Below, one piece after another: positions 53,777 to 62,700 of a stretch of DNA of 64,000 nucleotides. The notes beneath the pieces were generated by a model. The model worked only from the letters and a program-made list of their open reading frames with translations, did not search any database and was not told where the DNA came from. Each line of letters begins with the position of its first letter. Position 1 is the first letter of the stretch. The translations under genes and the position numbers were made by a program. Location: the NCBI RefSeq assembly GCF_020535245.1, contig NZ_CP084911.1, forward strand, positions 845,001-909,000. The letters run 5' to 3'. Source of the stretch: Asticcacaulis sp. AND118 (GTDB taxonomy: Bacteria; Pseudomonadota; Alphaproteobacteria; Caulobacterales; Caulobacteraceae).

Positions 53777-54606
53777 GCGGCCTCCGGGGCGCGGCTCAGA
53801 CGCCGGGCGATGTCGAGTTCGGCCAGCAGTTCCGGCAGGGGCGGGATGTCGTCGTCGCGCTCGATCATGACGGCGGCGTGGCGCAGGCGCGGCGCGGCCT
53901 CGGCATAGAGGGCCCATACGCCTTGCGGCACCGGCGCATCATGCGTATCGATCAGCAGGGTCTCGCCTTGCGAATGTCCGGCCAGATGCACCTGACGCAC
54001 GCGCTCCAGCGGCAGACCGTTAAGATAGTTGCGCGCCGAAAAGCCGTGATTGTGGGCGCTGACATAGACGTTGTTCAGGTCGAGCAGCAGATAGCAACCT
54101 GTGCGGCGGCAGACCTCGGACAAAAAAGCCCATTCGCTGTAGGCGTCTTCGGCAAAGGTGACGTAGGTCGAGGGGTTTTCAATGAGGAGCGGGCGTTTCA
54201 GAAACGTCTGTACACGGTCGATATGACGGCAAACCGTCGTCAATGCCTCTTCGGTCAGGGGAAGGGGCAAAAGGTCGTGACTGTTACGGCCGCCGATGCC
54301 CGTCCAGCACAGGTGGTCCGACACCCAGACGGGCTCGATGCGCTCGGTCAGCGCCTTGAGCCGCGTCAGATAGTCCGGTCCCGGTCCTTCCGGCGACCCC
54401 AGCGACATGGACACGCCGTGCATCAGAACCGGATAGAGGGCCCGTACCTGTTCGAGGACGCGCAAGGGCCGCCCGCCATCGATCATGAAATTTTCCGAGA
54501 TGATCTCGAAAAAGTCGATCGCCGGCGGGGCGGCCAGAATGGCTTCGTAATGCGAGGGCCTCAGGCCGAGGCCGAAGCCCGCAAAGGGCGGAAGGAAAGG
54601 GGGCAT
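53773..54606 (-). CDS. bufB: BufB-type MNIO enzyme (DUF692)
   Basis: 277 aa from ATG 54606, where the family's usual PPFAGFGLGLRPSHYEAIL begins; a TTG 9 codons up is less likely. TIM-barrel multinuclear non-haem iron oxidase: likely iron ligands His63 (LMHGVSMSLGS), His98 (SDHLCW), Glu143 (LLIENPSTYV), Asp176 and Asn179 (LLDLNNVYVS), His207 and His211 (VHLAGHSQ), Asp220 and His222 (DTHDAPV), Glu249 (IERDDD). Relatives convert precursor cysteines to 5-thiooxazole. Works on the BufA-type peptide encoded just upstream. Confidence 0.9.
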   Translation of the reverse strand: MPPFLPPFAGFGLGLRPSHYEAILAAPPAIDFFEIISENFMIDGGRPLRVLEQVRALYPVLMHGVSMSLGSPEGPGPDYLTRLKALTERIEPVWVSDHLCWTGIGGRNSHDLLPLPLTEEALTTVCRHIDRVQTFLKRPLLIENPSTYVTFAEDAYSEWAFLSEVCRRTGCYLLLDLNNVYVSAHNHGFSARNYLNGLPLERVRQVHLAGHSQGETLLIDTHDAPVPQGVWALYAEAAPRLRHAAVMIERDDDIPPLPELLAELDIARRLSRAPEAA

Positions 54607-54666
54607 GAACAGGTCCGGATAGGGCCGACGCAATGCCGGCCCCGTGTTTCATTTAGTTGGGGCAGT

Positions 54667-54951
54667 TCAGGCGAGGTCGCCGATCACGCCGCCCTTGGCC
54701 AGGCATTCCTTGGCCTTTACGGCCTTGAAGCCATGACCCTTGCAGGTGTTCTGGCCCTTGCATTCATGCATGGTGGTGGCGCAGTCGGCCGTGCCTTTGC
54801 AGCTATTGATGCCGTAGCAGTGCACGATGTCGTCGGCGGCGACGGCCGCGCCCTTGCTGCCCGCGGGTGCAGTGGCGGCGCTGGCGATGCTGGCGGCGGC
54901 CATCAGGGCGGCGGCGGAAGCGATAAGGGCGCCGGTTTTGACGGTGATCAT
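54667..54951 (-). CDS. bufA2: BufA2-type bufferin precursor, six-cysteine secreted RiPP
   Basis: 94 aa. Signal-like leader (TGALIASAAALMAAASIASA) remains part of the precursor in this family. Mature region: Cys45, 51, 57, 64, 70 and 83 in HCYGINSCKG, ADCATT, ECKGQNTCKGHGF and KECLAKGG. The repeated CxGxNxCKG module twice is the BufA2 pattern. Probably exported to the periplasm as a copper-binding modified peptide. First gene of the operon bufA2-bufB-bufC-sigF-nrsF-nrsF2; its promoter is the left SigF-type one. Confidence 0.88.
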   Translation of the reverse strand: MITVKTGALIASAAALMAAASIASAATAPAGSKGAAVAADDIVHCYGINSCKGTADCATTMHECKGQNTCKGHGFKAVKAKECLAKGGVIGDLA

Positions 54952-54998
54952 GGGGTTAGCCTCTCTGAGATAGGTGCGGTGCCGGTGTGGCAGGGAGG

Positions 54999-55026
54999 GA
55001 TACGGCGCCGGCGCAAGCGAGGTTAC
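54999..55026 (-). promoter_or_regulatory. SigF-type promoter for the bufA2 operon
   Basis: On the minus strand GTAACC (55021-55026), a 16-base spacer, and CGTATC (54999-55004). The -10 lies 48 bases from the bufA2 start. Same boxes and same spacing as the divergent promoter. Confidence 0.85.
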
Positions 55027-55060
55027 AGGCCGCGATGAATTTTTTCTGCCGGCTGGGTTT

Positions 55061-55088
55061 GTAACCTTTGTCGTCGGCGGCGCGTATC
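55061..55088 (+). promoter_or_regulatory. SigF-type promoter for the bufA1 operon
   Basis: GTAACC (55061-55066), a 16-base spacer, CGTATC (55083-55088). The -10 lies 46 bases before the bufA1 start. The two -35 boxes are 34 bases apart and face outward. Confidence 0.85.
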
Positions 55089-55133
55089 TCCTGACAGGGC
55101 GCGATACTGCGTCTGTTTGCCAAGGAGAACCGT

Positions 55134-55421
55134 ATGTCTGTTTCCCATTCCGGGCTGGCTATTGCCGCCGCCCTGTCGCTCGCCGCCGGTGCGGCCATGG
55201 CCGCCGACGCCAAAATGCCCGCCAAGGCGCCCTCTGCCAAGGAAGCGTGCTACGGCGTTGCCAAGGCCGGGCAGAACGATTGCAAGGCCGGGCCGGGCAC
55301 GAGTTGTGCGGGCAGTTCCAAGGTCGATTACGACGGTAAGGCGTTCAAGCTGGTCGACAAGGGCACCTGCGTGACGATCAAAACGCCCAGGGGCAACGGT
55401 TCGCTGACGCCGAAGGCCTGA
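55134..55421 (+). CDS. bufA1: BufA1-type bufferin precursor, four-cysteine secreted RiPP
   Basis: 95 aa; AAGGAGA 6 bases before the ATG. Signal-like leader ([20 protein letters not shown]). Mature part with Cys39, 50, 58 and 79: [43 protein letters not shown]. Matches DUF2282/BufA1 precursors of MNIO RiPPs, in which some cysteines become thiooxazoles that chelate copper. First gene of bufA1-bufB1-bufC1-doxX. Confidence 0.88.
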   Translation: MSVSHSGLAIAAALSLAAGAAMAADAKMPAKAPSAKEACYGVAKAGQNDCKAGPGTSCAGSSKVDYDGKAFKLVDKGTCVTIKTPRGNGSLTPKA

Positions 55422-55426
55422 GCGCG

Positions 55427-56269
55427 ATGATCGGGGCAGGTCTGGGTGCGGGCTTGGGGCTTAAGCTCGCGCATTTTGACGAAGCGTCCCGCGACCGCCG
55501 CAATGGCCTTTGGTTCGAGGTGCATCCCGAAAACTACATGGTCGACGGCGGCCCGCGTCTGGCTGGGCTTGAGCGCGTGCGGGAGTGCCATCCCCTGTCG
55601 TTGCACGGGGTGGGGCTGTCTCTGGGCGGTCCCGATCCGCTCGATAAAGGGCATCTGGCACGGTTCAGGGCGCTGATCGATCGCTTTGAGCCTTGCCTTG
55701 TTTCCGAGCACCTGGCCTGGTCGCGCTTCGGTGGGGCCAGCGTGCCGGACCTGCTGCCGGTGCTGCGCAGCCGGGAAGCGCTGGCGCGCATTGCCGGACG
55801 CATCGATGCTGCCCAGACCGCATTGGGGCGCACGCTGCTGATCGAGAATCCGGCCCATTATCTAAATCTGCGCGGCCATGAGTACGATGAGGCCGATTTC
55901 CTGAGGGAACTGGTCCGGCGCACCGGTTGCGGTTTGTTGGTCGATCTCAACAATATTGTCGTCAGTGTGCGCAATATCGGCACGGATGCTTATGCCTATC
56001 TAAGGGCCATTCCGCCGGAGGCCGTGGGTGAAATCCACATTGCGGGACACAGTGAAGACCCCGTTATGGGCGCGAACCTGCTGATCGACAGCCACGACCG
56101 CCCGGTCGGCGACGCTGTATGGTCGCTCCTGACGGCAGCGCTGAACCTTTGGGGGCCGAAGCCGGTCCTGATCGAGCGCGACGGCGACGTGCCGGCCTAT
56201 GCCGCGCTGATCGCCGAGCGCGAACGCGCCCAGGCCGGGCTCGACAGCGCGAAGGTTTTGACGGCATGA
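55427..56269 (+). CDS. bufB1: BufB1-type MNIO enzyme (DUF692), second copy
   Basis: 280 aa, 5 bases after bufA1. Same fold and iron ligands as the other DUF692 gene: His60 (LHGVGLSLGG), EHLAW, LLIENPAHYL, LVDLNNIVVSV, IHIAGHSEDP, DSHDRPV, LIERDGDVP. The two enzymes differ clearly outside these motifs, as expected if each serves its own precursor. ATGA overlap with the next gene. Confidence 0.9.
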   Translation: MIGAGLGAGLGLKLAHFDEASRDRRNGLWFEVHPENYMVDGGPRLAGLERVRECHPLSLHGVGLSLGGPDPLDKGHLARFRALIDRFEPCLVSEHLAWSRFGGASVPDLLPVLRSREALARIAGRIDAAQTALGRTLLIENPAHYLNLRGHEYDEADFLRELVRRTGCGLLVDLNNIVVSVRNIGTDAYAYLRAIPPEAVGEIHIAGHSEDPVMGANLLIDSHDRPVGDAVWSLLTAALNLWGPKPVLIERDGDVPAYAALIAERERAQAGLDSAKVLTA

Positions 56270-57036
56270 CGGATTTTCACTCGGCCTTTGTTCGGGCGCT
56301 TGGGGGCGAGGACGACGCGCTGGCCGAATGGCTGGCCCCGTCCGACCGCCCGAAGCTGGCCGTCTATCGCAACACCATCGCGTCCGGACTGAGCGAGGCG
56401 CTGGAAGCGGCGTTTCCCAGTGTGGCAGCGGCCGTAGGGCCGGAAAATTTCAGCGGTCTGGCGTTTAGCTTCGGGCGGGACAACCGCCCGGAGAACCCGT
56501 GCCTGCACGACTATGGCAAAGGTTTTGCCGACTGGCTCGACCAACAACGCGATCTGGAGGACATGGGCTGGCTGGGCGATCTGGCGCGGCTCGACCGGCT
56601 TCGCTTGGAGGTTGTGAACGCGGATGACGAAGCGGCGTCGCCGGCGCAGCTATTTGCGGCCTTGTCGCCTGACGCGCTGAACGCGGCGCGTGCAAGGCTC
56701 GTCGCTTCCGCCCGGCTTATTCGCTTTGATGCCACACTGCTCGCTGTCTGGCAGGGACTGATCGACGGTGAGACATACCCTCTCGAACGCCAGGCGCGGC
56801 CCGAAGCCCTGCTGGTTCGACGCGTCGGACACGAGGTGGAAATGCAACGGCTCGACGATGCCAGTCACGCCTTTCTGAGCGCCTGCGTCGAGGGTTCGGC
56901 TCTGGGCGATGCGGCGCTGGCCGCCCTGACCCTTTTACCCACAACCGACATCGCCGCCCTGTTCGGTGAGGTGCTCGGTCTGAACATTCTTACACTGAAA
57001 ACCGAGGAAACCGAATATGGCCAAAATGCTGACTGA
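56266..57036 (+). CDS. bufC1: BufC1-type protein (DUF2063), second copy
   Basis: 256 aa from ATG 56266 (ATGA overlap with bufB1; the longer ORF upstream is a shadow). DUF2063 helical start (MTDFHSAFVRALGGEDDALA, KLAVYRNTIASGLSEALEAA) and C-terminal domain ending ILTLKTEETEYG. Same role as the other BufC: leader-binding partner of the MNIO. Overlaps the DoxX start by 20 bases. Confidence 0.85.
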   Translation: MTDFHSAFVRALGGEDDALAEWLAPSDRPKLAVYRNTIASGLSEALEAAFPSVAAAVGPENFSGLAFSFGRDNRPENPCLHDYGKGFADWLDQQRDLEDMGWLGDLARLDRLRLEVVNADDEAASPAQLFAALSPDALNAARARLVASARLIRFDATLLAVWQGLIDGETYPLERQARPEALLVRRVGHEVEMQRLDDASHAFLSACVEGSALGDAALAALTLLPTTDIAALFGEVLGLNILTLKTEETEYGQNAD

Positions 57037-57457
57037 CTGGATAAATTACCCGGCAAAACTGATGAACCGCCTGCCGGAGGACGTGATCGCGCTGGTCATC
57101 CGGCTGGGCGTGGCGGCGATCTTCTTCACCTCGGCGCGGACCAAGGTCGATGGCCTTCTGCATATCACCGACGGCACCTATGTGCTGTTCGAGACGGAAT
57201 ACGCTCTTCCGCTCGTCCCGTCGCCCATCGCCGCGGTGGCGGCGACCTGGGCCGAGCATGTTTTCTCTGTGCTCCTGGTTTTGGGACTGTTCACGCGCTA
57301 CTCCGCTTTGGCCTTTCTGGTCATGACGGCGGTGATCGAAATATTCGTCTATCCCGACGCCTGGCCGACGCACCTGAGCTGGGCGGGGTTGCTGATCTAT
57401 CTGATCGCCCGAGGGGGTGGGCGCTTCAGCCTTGACCGACGTCTGGGCTGGTTATGA
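57017..57457 (+). CDS. DoxX family membrane protein, bufferin operon
   Basis: 146 aa, four membrane helices (VIRLGVAAIFFTSARTKVDG; ATWAEHVFSVLLVLGLFTRY; ALAFLVMTAVIEIFVYPDAW; SWAGLLIYLIARGG). DoxX proteins are frequent last genes of MNIO clusters and are presumed to pass electrons or control thiol state at the membrane. Overlap with bufC1 indicates translational coupling. Confidence 0.82.
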   Translation: MAKMLTDWINYPAKLMNRLPEDVIALVIRLGVAAIFFTSARTKVDGLLHITDGTYVLFETEYALPLVPSPIAAVAATWAEHVFSVLLVLGLFTRYSALAFLVMTAVIEIFVYPDAWPTHLSWAGLLIYLIARGGGRFSLDRRLGWL

Positions 57458-57493
57458 GTTGTGCATGCGTAACGACCACGGCTCCCGCGCATA

Positions 57494-57526
57494 AAAAGGA
57501 CCGCCCTCGCGCAAGCGAGGACGGTC
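57494..57526 (-). terminator. Terminator of the pectinesterase operon
   Basis: Stem GACCGCCCTCGC / GCGAGGACGGTC (11 of 12 pairs), loop GCAA, followed on the minus strand by CCTTTTTAT. Also separates it from the convergent doxX. Confidence 0.8.
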
Positions 57527-57570
57527 AGGCCACACGCATCAACGGGGAGCCGAAGCGTCGGTGGGAGGGC

Positions 57571-58677
57571 TTAGCGGGCTTCGGGCCAGCCGGCGGAGAT
57601 GATCCTGCGCACCGCCTTTATGTCCGGCGCGTCTTTCCATTTTATGCCGATATCGCGGTGCGCCGCGCCGGGGCCGGTCGAGCCGCTCTCATGGAAGCGC
57701 GAGTCCTGAGGGTGGAAGACGGCGGTTTTGGATCCGTCGCGCGCCGTGCCGTTCATGGTGGTCCAGTGGTCCGGATGGATATGGGCCTCCATGACGCAGT
57801 CGATGAAGGACGCCTGCCCCACAGCATCCGGATCGGCGTAGCGGCCGTCGGCGAAGGTGGTGGTCGGATGCCACGGACGCCCCAGCGCGACGGACCCGTC
57901 CGGTACGCCGGCTTCGCGGGTCAGGTGTGAGCGGTAGACGACGATGCCGACGGGCTGGCTTAGCGGCGTCGAGGGGGCCAGCAGGAAGGAATGGAACTCG
58001 CCGGCGGCCAGCGCCGCACCGCGATTGCGGGTGCGAATTTCGCTTTTCTCGATCAGGAGCTGACCGTTGCCGAAGATGAAGTCGATATTGCCGGCAATCA
58101 GGCTGTCGCGGATCAGGGCGCGCCTGCCGTTGGCGAACAGGGTGTCCTGATAGCCGATCAACTCGGCGCGACGGATCAGCACCCGGTCGCTGTCGATGTC
58201 GAGGAGGACGGCGACGCCTTGCGAATTGCCGATCTTCCTGGGATCACCGTCGGGCAGGGCGTCGTTCGACAGATAGTCGAAGGTGTTTTCGACCTTGATC
58301 CCTTCAATCGTGACGTGGTCGGCATTGACGGTCAGGGTCGCCGAGCCGGGCGTGCCCCAGTTGCGGCGGTGATATTTGCCCGCCGTCTCGGCGACGGCGT
58401 CGAAATGCAGGCGCGTGCGGTCCGGGCCAGCCCCGCGCAGGCGGGTCTTGTCGCGGCTGATCGTCACCTTTTCGTAGTAATCGCCCGCCGCGACATCAAT
58501 GACGACCCAGCCTTCGCCCTTCTCATTCTGAGCGGCGTCGAGCGCGGCCTGCACGCTGGCGAAACAGGCTTTGCGCGCCCCGCAGTCCGGACTGACGCTG
58601 AGCCGGGTATCGGCGGCAGCGGGCAGGGCGGTGGTGGTGAGCAGCACGGCGACACAAGCGAAGAAGCGGAAGGACAT
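57571..58677 (-). CDS. Pectinesterase, family CE8
   Basis: 368 aa, signal peptide ending ALPAAAD. Right-handed beta-helix. Catalytic motifs intact: GYQDTLFA (near 176), GNIDFIFGNG with the nucleophile Asp (near 196) and LGRPWHP with the Arg (near 269). Removes methyl esters from homogalacturonan, making it accessible to pectate lyases such as the PL10 and PL1 proteins elsewhere in the window. Eleven bases downstream of the esterase gene. Confidence 0.92.
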   Translation of the reverse strand: MSFRFFACVAVLLTTTALPAAADTRLSVSPDCGARKACFASVQAALDAAQNEKGEGWVVIDVAAGDYYEKVTISRDKTRLRGAGPDRTRLHFDAVAETAGKYHRRNWGTPGSATLTVNADHVTIEGIKVENTFDYLSNDALPDGDPRKIGNSQGVAVLLDIDSDRVLIRRAELIGYQDTLFANGRRALIRDSLIAGNIDFIFGNGQLLIEKSEIRTRNRGAALAAGEFHSFLLAPSTPLSQPVGIVVYRSHLTREAGVPDGSVALGRPWHPTTTFADGRYADPDAVGQASFIDCVMEAHIHPDHWTTMNGTARDGSKTAVFHPQDSRFHESGSTGPGAAHRDIGIKWKDAPDIKAVRRIISAGWPEAR

Positions 58678-58688
58678 GCTTTAAAGTC

Positions 58689-59648
58689 TCATTTTTCTGT
58701 CAGAAAACCGTCGATCTGATCGACGATCTGGCTGAACCATGGATCGAACAGCCAGATATCGTGCGGAGCGTTCTCGAAGCGGGCGTAGCGGTAGCGGATG
58801 CCCTGCGCCTTCAGCTTCGTCTCGACGATCTCGCGTCCGGCGGTAAAGCGCGGTATGCCGCTGCTGATGACCAGGGTTGGCGGCGATTGCGGTCCGGCGT
58901 GTTGCGCGGCGCTGGCTTCGCGCCAGCGGTCGGGCACACGCTCCATCGCCCCGCCCAGCCACAATCCGGCAGCGGATTTGTCACCGGCGGCGTTTTCAAA
59001 CTGCAGGGCCAACGGTGTGGTGAAGTCGAGCACGCCGTCGATGTCGATCAGCGCGCTGACCTTCGTATCGTCGGTCGGTGTGCTCTTAAAGAGCGGTGTA
59101 TCCGCCGTATAGGCCAGCAGGGCGGCCATCTGTCCGCCCGAAGACGCGCCGCCGATGGCCAGCTTGTCACGGTCGAAACCGAAGTCTGCCGCCTGCGACT
59201 TGGCCCACACTATGGCGTCGTTAACGTCGATCAGGCCCGCCGGATAGGGCGCTTCGGGCGACAGACGAAACTCCGGCAGCAAGACGGCGTAGCCGCGCTG
59301 GGCCAGACGATTGGCCAGAGCATAGAAGTGAGACTTGCCGCCCGATCGCCAGCCGCCGCCGTGGACCAGCACGATGCCCTGGCCCGTGCGGCGCTCAGCC
59401 AGCGGCAGGAAGACGTCTACATGCAGTTCGCGCTCGCCGACGGTCTTATAGAGGCGGTCGAAAAGAACGGTCTGACCGCTCTGGAATTCCGATACGGGCC
59501 AGCTAATGCCCGCATACTGATCCTTATAGCGGGCGTAGCGCTGCGAGATGGTGTAGCTGTCGTCGACGGGGATAAGGTCGGCGGCCAAGGTCGAGGCCGC
59601 AACGCTGAGGCCCAGGACTGCAGACGCGACGGCAGGGAAAAACCGCAT
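58689..59648 (-). CDS. Secreted alpha/beta-hydrolase esterase
   Basis: 319 aa, signal peptide (AVLGLSVAASTLAADL). HSL/BD-FAE-type esterase: oxyanion block VLVHGGGWRSGGK, nucleophile in GGASSGGQMAAL (near 160), ALIDIDGVLDF, His in FENAPHDIWLF. Between the TonB receptor and the pectinesterase on the same strand, so likely an acetyl- or feruloyl-esterase acting on pectin; the substrate is inferred from context. Confidence 0.83.
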   Translation of the reverse strand: MRFFPAVASAVLGLSVAASTLAADLIPVDDSYTISQRYARYKDQYAGISWPVSEFQSGQTVLFDRLYKTVGERELHVDVFLPLAERRTGQGIVLVHGGGWRSGGKSHFYALANRLAQRGYAVLLPEFRLSPEAPYPAGLIDVNDAIVWAKSQAADFGFDRDKLAIGGASSGGQMAALLAYTADTPLFKSTPTDDTKVSALIDIDGVLDFTTPLALQFENAAGDKSAAGLWLGGAMERVPDRWREASAAQHAGPQSPPTLVISSGIPRFTAGREIVETKLKAQGIRYRYARFENAPHDIWLFDPWFSQIVDQIDGFLTEK

Positions 59649-59705
59649 CCTCTTCCTCCTGTTGTATCGGCCGCCGGCATTACGCGCCGACGGCCTCTCT
59701 TAGGA

Positions 59706-62700
59706 TCAGTACTTGTAACGCAGGCCCACGATCCATTGCGCGCCCGTATGGCTGTATTCGCGCGTCAGATCCATGCTGCCGGTGTCGCCGGTGCCGTAGA
59801 TGCGCTCGACCTCGTCGGTGATGTTGATGCCTTCGAAGGTAAGCGTCAACCGCGGCGTCACATTGTAGAACGAGGCGAAGTCGACATGGGTCGGCCCGTA
59901 TTTGCGCTCCTGCACGTGGCCGTTGCCGCCCGGCTCGCTGATCAAATAGTCGTCGCGCTTGTTGACCGACAGGCGGGCACCGAACGCTTCGGTGTCGTAA
60001 TAGAGGGTCAGGTTGTACGAATTGGGCGAGAGGCCCGTGGAATCGTCCGCCGACACGTGGGTGTAGTTTGAGGCGACGCCGAACTTCGACCATGCGCCCG
60101 GCAGGAAGGTAAAGGGCTGATTGTAGGTGATTTCAAAGCCCTTGACGCTGTTGCCCTGATCGTTGTTGACCGGAATGGTGAAGGTATAGGGCACCTGCGC
60201 CGGATCGGCATTGTAGGACGCGTCGTAGAGCGGATCGGCGTAGATGGCCGGCCAGAAGGACGGGTCGATCATCTGGCTGACCACATCGGTCTTCAGCGAG
60301 CGCACGATGTCCTTGTGGAAGACGGTGAGGGCCAGCAGGCCTTCATCGCCGAAGTACCATTCGACGCCCAGATCGAGGTCGTTGGATTCGTAGGGCTTGA
60401 GCGAGGGGTTGCCGACATTGCCCACCGTGCGGGTGGTGTAGCCGAAGACCGGACCGGCGATGTTCAGCGTGCTCAGGCCCGGACGCGTCATGCTGCGGCC
60501 ATAGGAGGCACGCACCACCAGATCGCTGCGCACGTCGAGGGCGGCGTTGATCGAGGGCAGGTAGTTGTCATAGGAGACATTGACCTCGACCGGCGTGCCG
60601 CTAACCAGCGCCTGCGAGCGGACATTGGTTTTAACGTAGCGCAGGCCCGCATTGGTGCGCAGGCGCATACCGGCAATGTCGTATTCGGCGTTCATTTCGC
60701 CATAGGCGCCGATGGTTTCTTCCCCGACTGTCCAGCCCGCGCCGGCATTGTTGGTGTAGCCCGCAGGGATGATGCCGGCCGCGGCGATGGCGCCGAAATC
60801 GGCCACGCGGAAGGGCAGGAGGCCGGGACCGTCCAGACCGTCGCCGAAGTTGGAGACGGGGAAGGGGCGGGTATAGGCGGAGGGATTGAAGGTCGGCGCG
60901 GCCCCCAGGCCCTCGGCATAGCTGACCTTACGGTCGTTATAGCTCAGGCCCGCCTTGAACGAGACAGTGTCGGCATTATAGGTCGCGTCGAAGCGGGAGG
61001 TGACGTTCTCCTTCTTAACATTATTGATGCGGTTCGACGCCGTCTGGGCGTTGATATAGTTGGCGGCGTTGTTGGGATCGTAGCTGCCGAAGCTGACCTT
61101 CGGCACATAGGGATCGCTGCTGTAGTCGTAGGCGTAGTAGTGCGGCACCGAGCGATAGTAGAAGCGCAGTTCCGTGCGGTCGGCGTCATCGACCGCCGTT
61201 CCGGCCATGGCTTCGAGCGTCAGGCGCTCATTGATCTGGAAGCGGCCGGACAGGACCACCTGATCGAAGGACGATTGCGACTCCTGATGACGGCTTTCGT
61301 ACCAGGAGGTCACGTCGTTGAAGGCGGCGGCGACCAGCGTCTTGCCATCGGCGCCGACCGTAAAGGACAGGGGCGTCTGACCGGTGAAATTACCTGCCGT
61401 ACCGTGGGTCAGCAGCCACTCCATCGAATTATAGCTGTAGCGGTCGTTGTTTAGTTCGGAGTGCAGGACGTCGAGCGTGATCAGGGCGTTTTCCGACGGG
61501 CGGTATTGTAACGAACCGGTCAGGCCGACGCGCTTCTGGTCGTTGCCGAAATAGTCGGCGCGCGGCAGGCGCGGGGCCCACAGGCAGTCGAGCGGATCGC
61601 TGGCCCCGCAGGCATTGGACGGCGTGCCCGTGACGGTCGGGTTGGTGTCGGCCCAGGAATCGCCATTGGCGTGGGGCGAGGTCCAGCGTACGCTCGAATA
61701 GCCTTCCTGATGCACGGTGCGGTTGGAGGCGGCTACCGAAAACAGCGCGCCGAACTTGCCGTCTGCGAAGGTTTTGCTAACCAGCAGGGCCACGCGGGGG
61801 TCCGCCTTCTGGTTCAGCGTGTTGTAGTTGGCCTGCGCCGAGGCGGAGACGGTGAAGTCGTTGCGGAAGTCGAACGGACGCGCCGAATAGAGATTGACCG
61901 TGCCGGCGATGCCGCCTTCTTCGGTCGAGGCCTTTTGCGACTTTTCGATATCGATGCGGTTGAACAGTTCGGAGGCAAAAAGATGGAAGTCGAAGGCGCG
62001 ACCGGCATTGAGGGTTACGCCGCCGCTGTCGAGGCCGTCGCTGCTGGCCGGAACCTCCATGCCGTTCAGCGTGGTGCGGGTGAAGTCCGGCCCGAAGCCG
62101 CGCAGGGTGATGTTGCGTCCTTCACCGCCTTCGCGCGACATGGCCACGCCCGGCACGCGCTGAATGGATTCGGCCAGGTTGAGGTCGGGCATCTTGCCGA
62201 TGTCTTCGGCGACGATGCTTTCGACCGAATTGGCCGCGCGGCGTTTTATGGCGCGTGCCTTGCTGAGCGAGCCGCGAATACCCCTGACGACGACGACCGT
62301 TTCCTCAGGCGCGGCGGCGGGGCTTTCGGATGCCGTGGCGTCCGCCACGTAGGCCGTGCGCGTAATGGGCATGGGATTGTCGCGCGACGTCGGAATCTGT
62401 TCAGCCAGCAGGATGATGCCGTTGGACTGGGTAACCGGTGTCAGATTGGTGCCTGCCAAAAGGCGCGACAGGCCCTCGCGCACCGGCATATTGCCTTGCA
62501 CGGCGGCGGTCTGCTTGCCCTTTACGACCTTTTCCGGCGCCATGAGCTGGATATTGGCCTGCTGGGCGAACTGGGGGATACCCCGTTCGGCGGCCTGCGC
62601 CGGTACGTTGAACGCCTTGACGGCGTCCTGTGCCTGAACAGGCGCGGCGGAGACCATGAGCAACGTACCGCCAGCGAGCAGCAACGGTCCATTGAATGCG

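Noticed and set aside
53569-55038. 489-codon plus-strand frame across bufC, bufB and bufA2
   Set aside because: Antisense shadow that would read through the two SigF-regulated genes; no ribosome-binding site and no motif.
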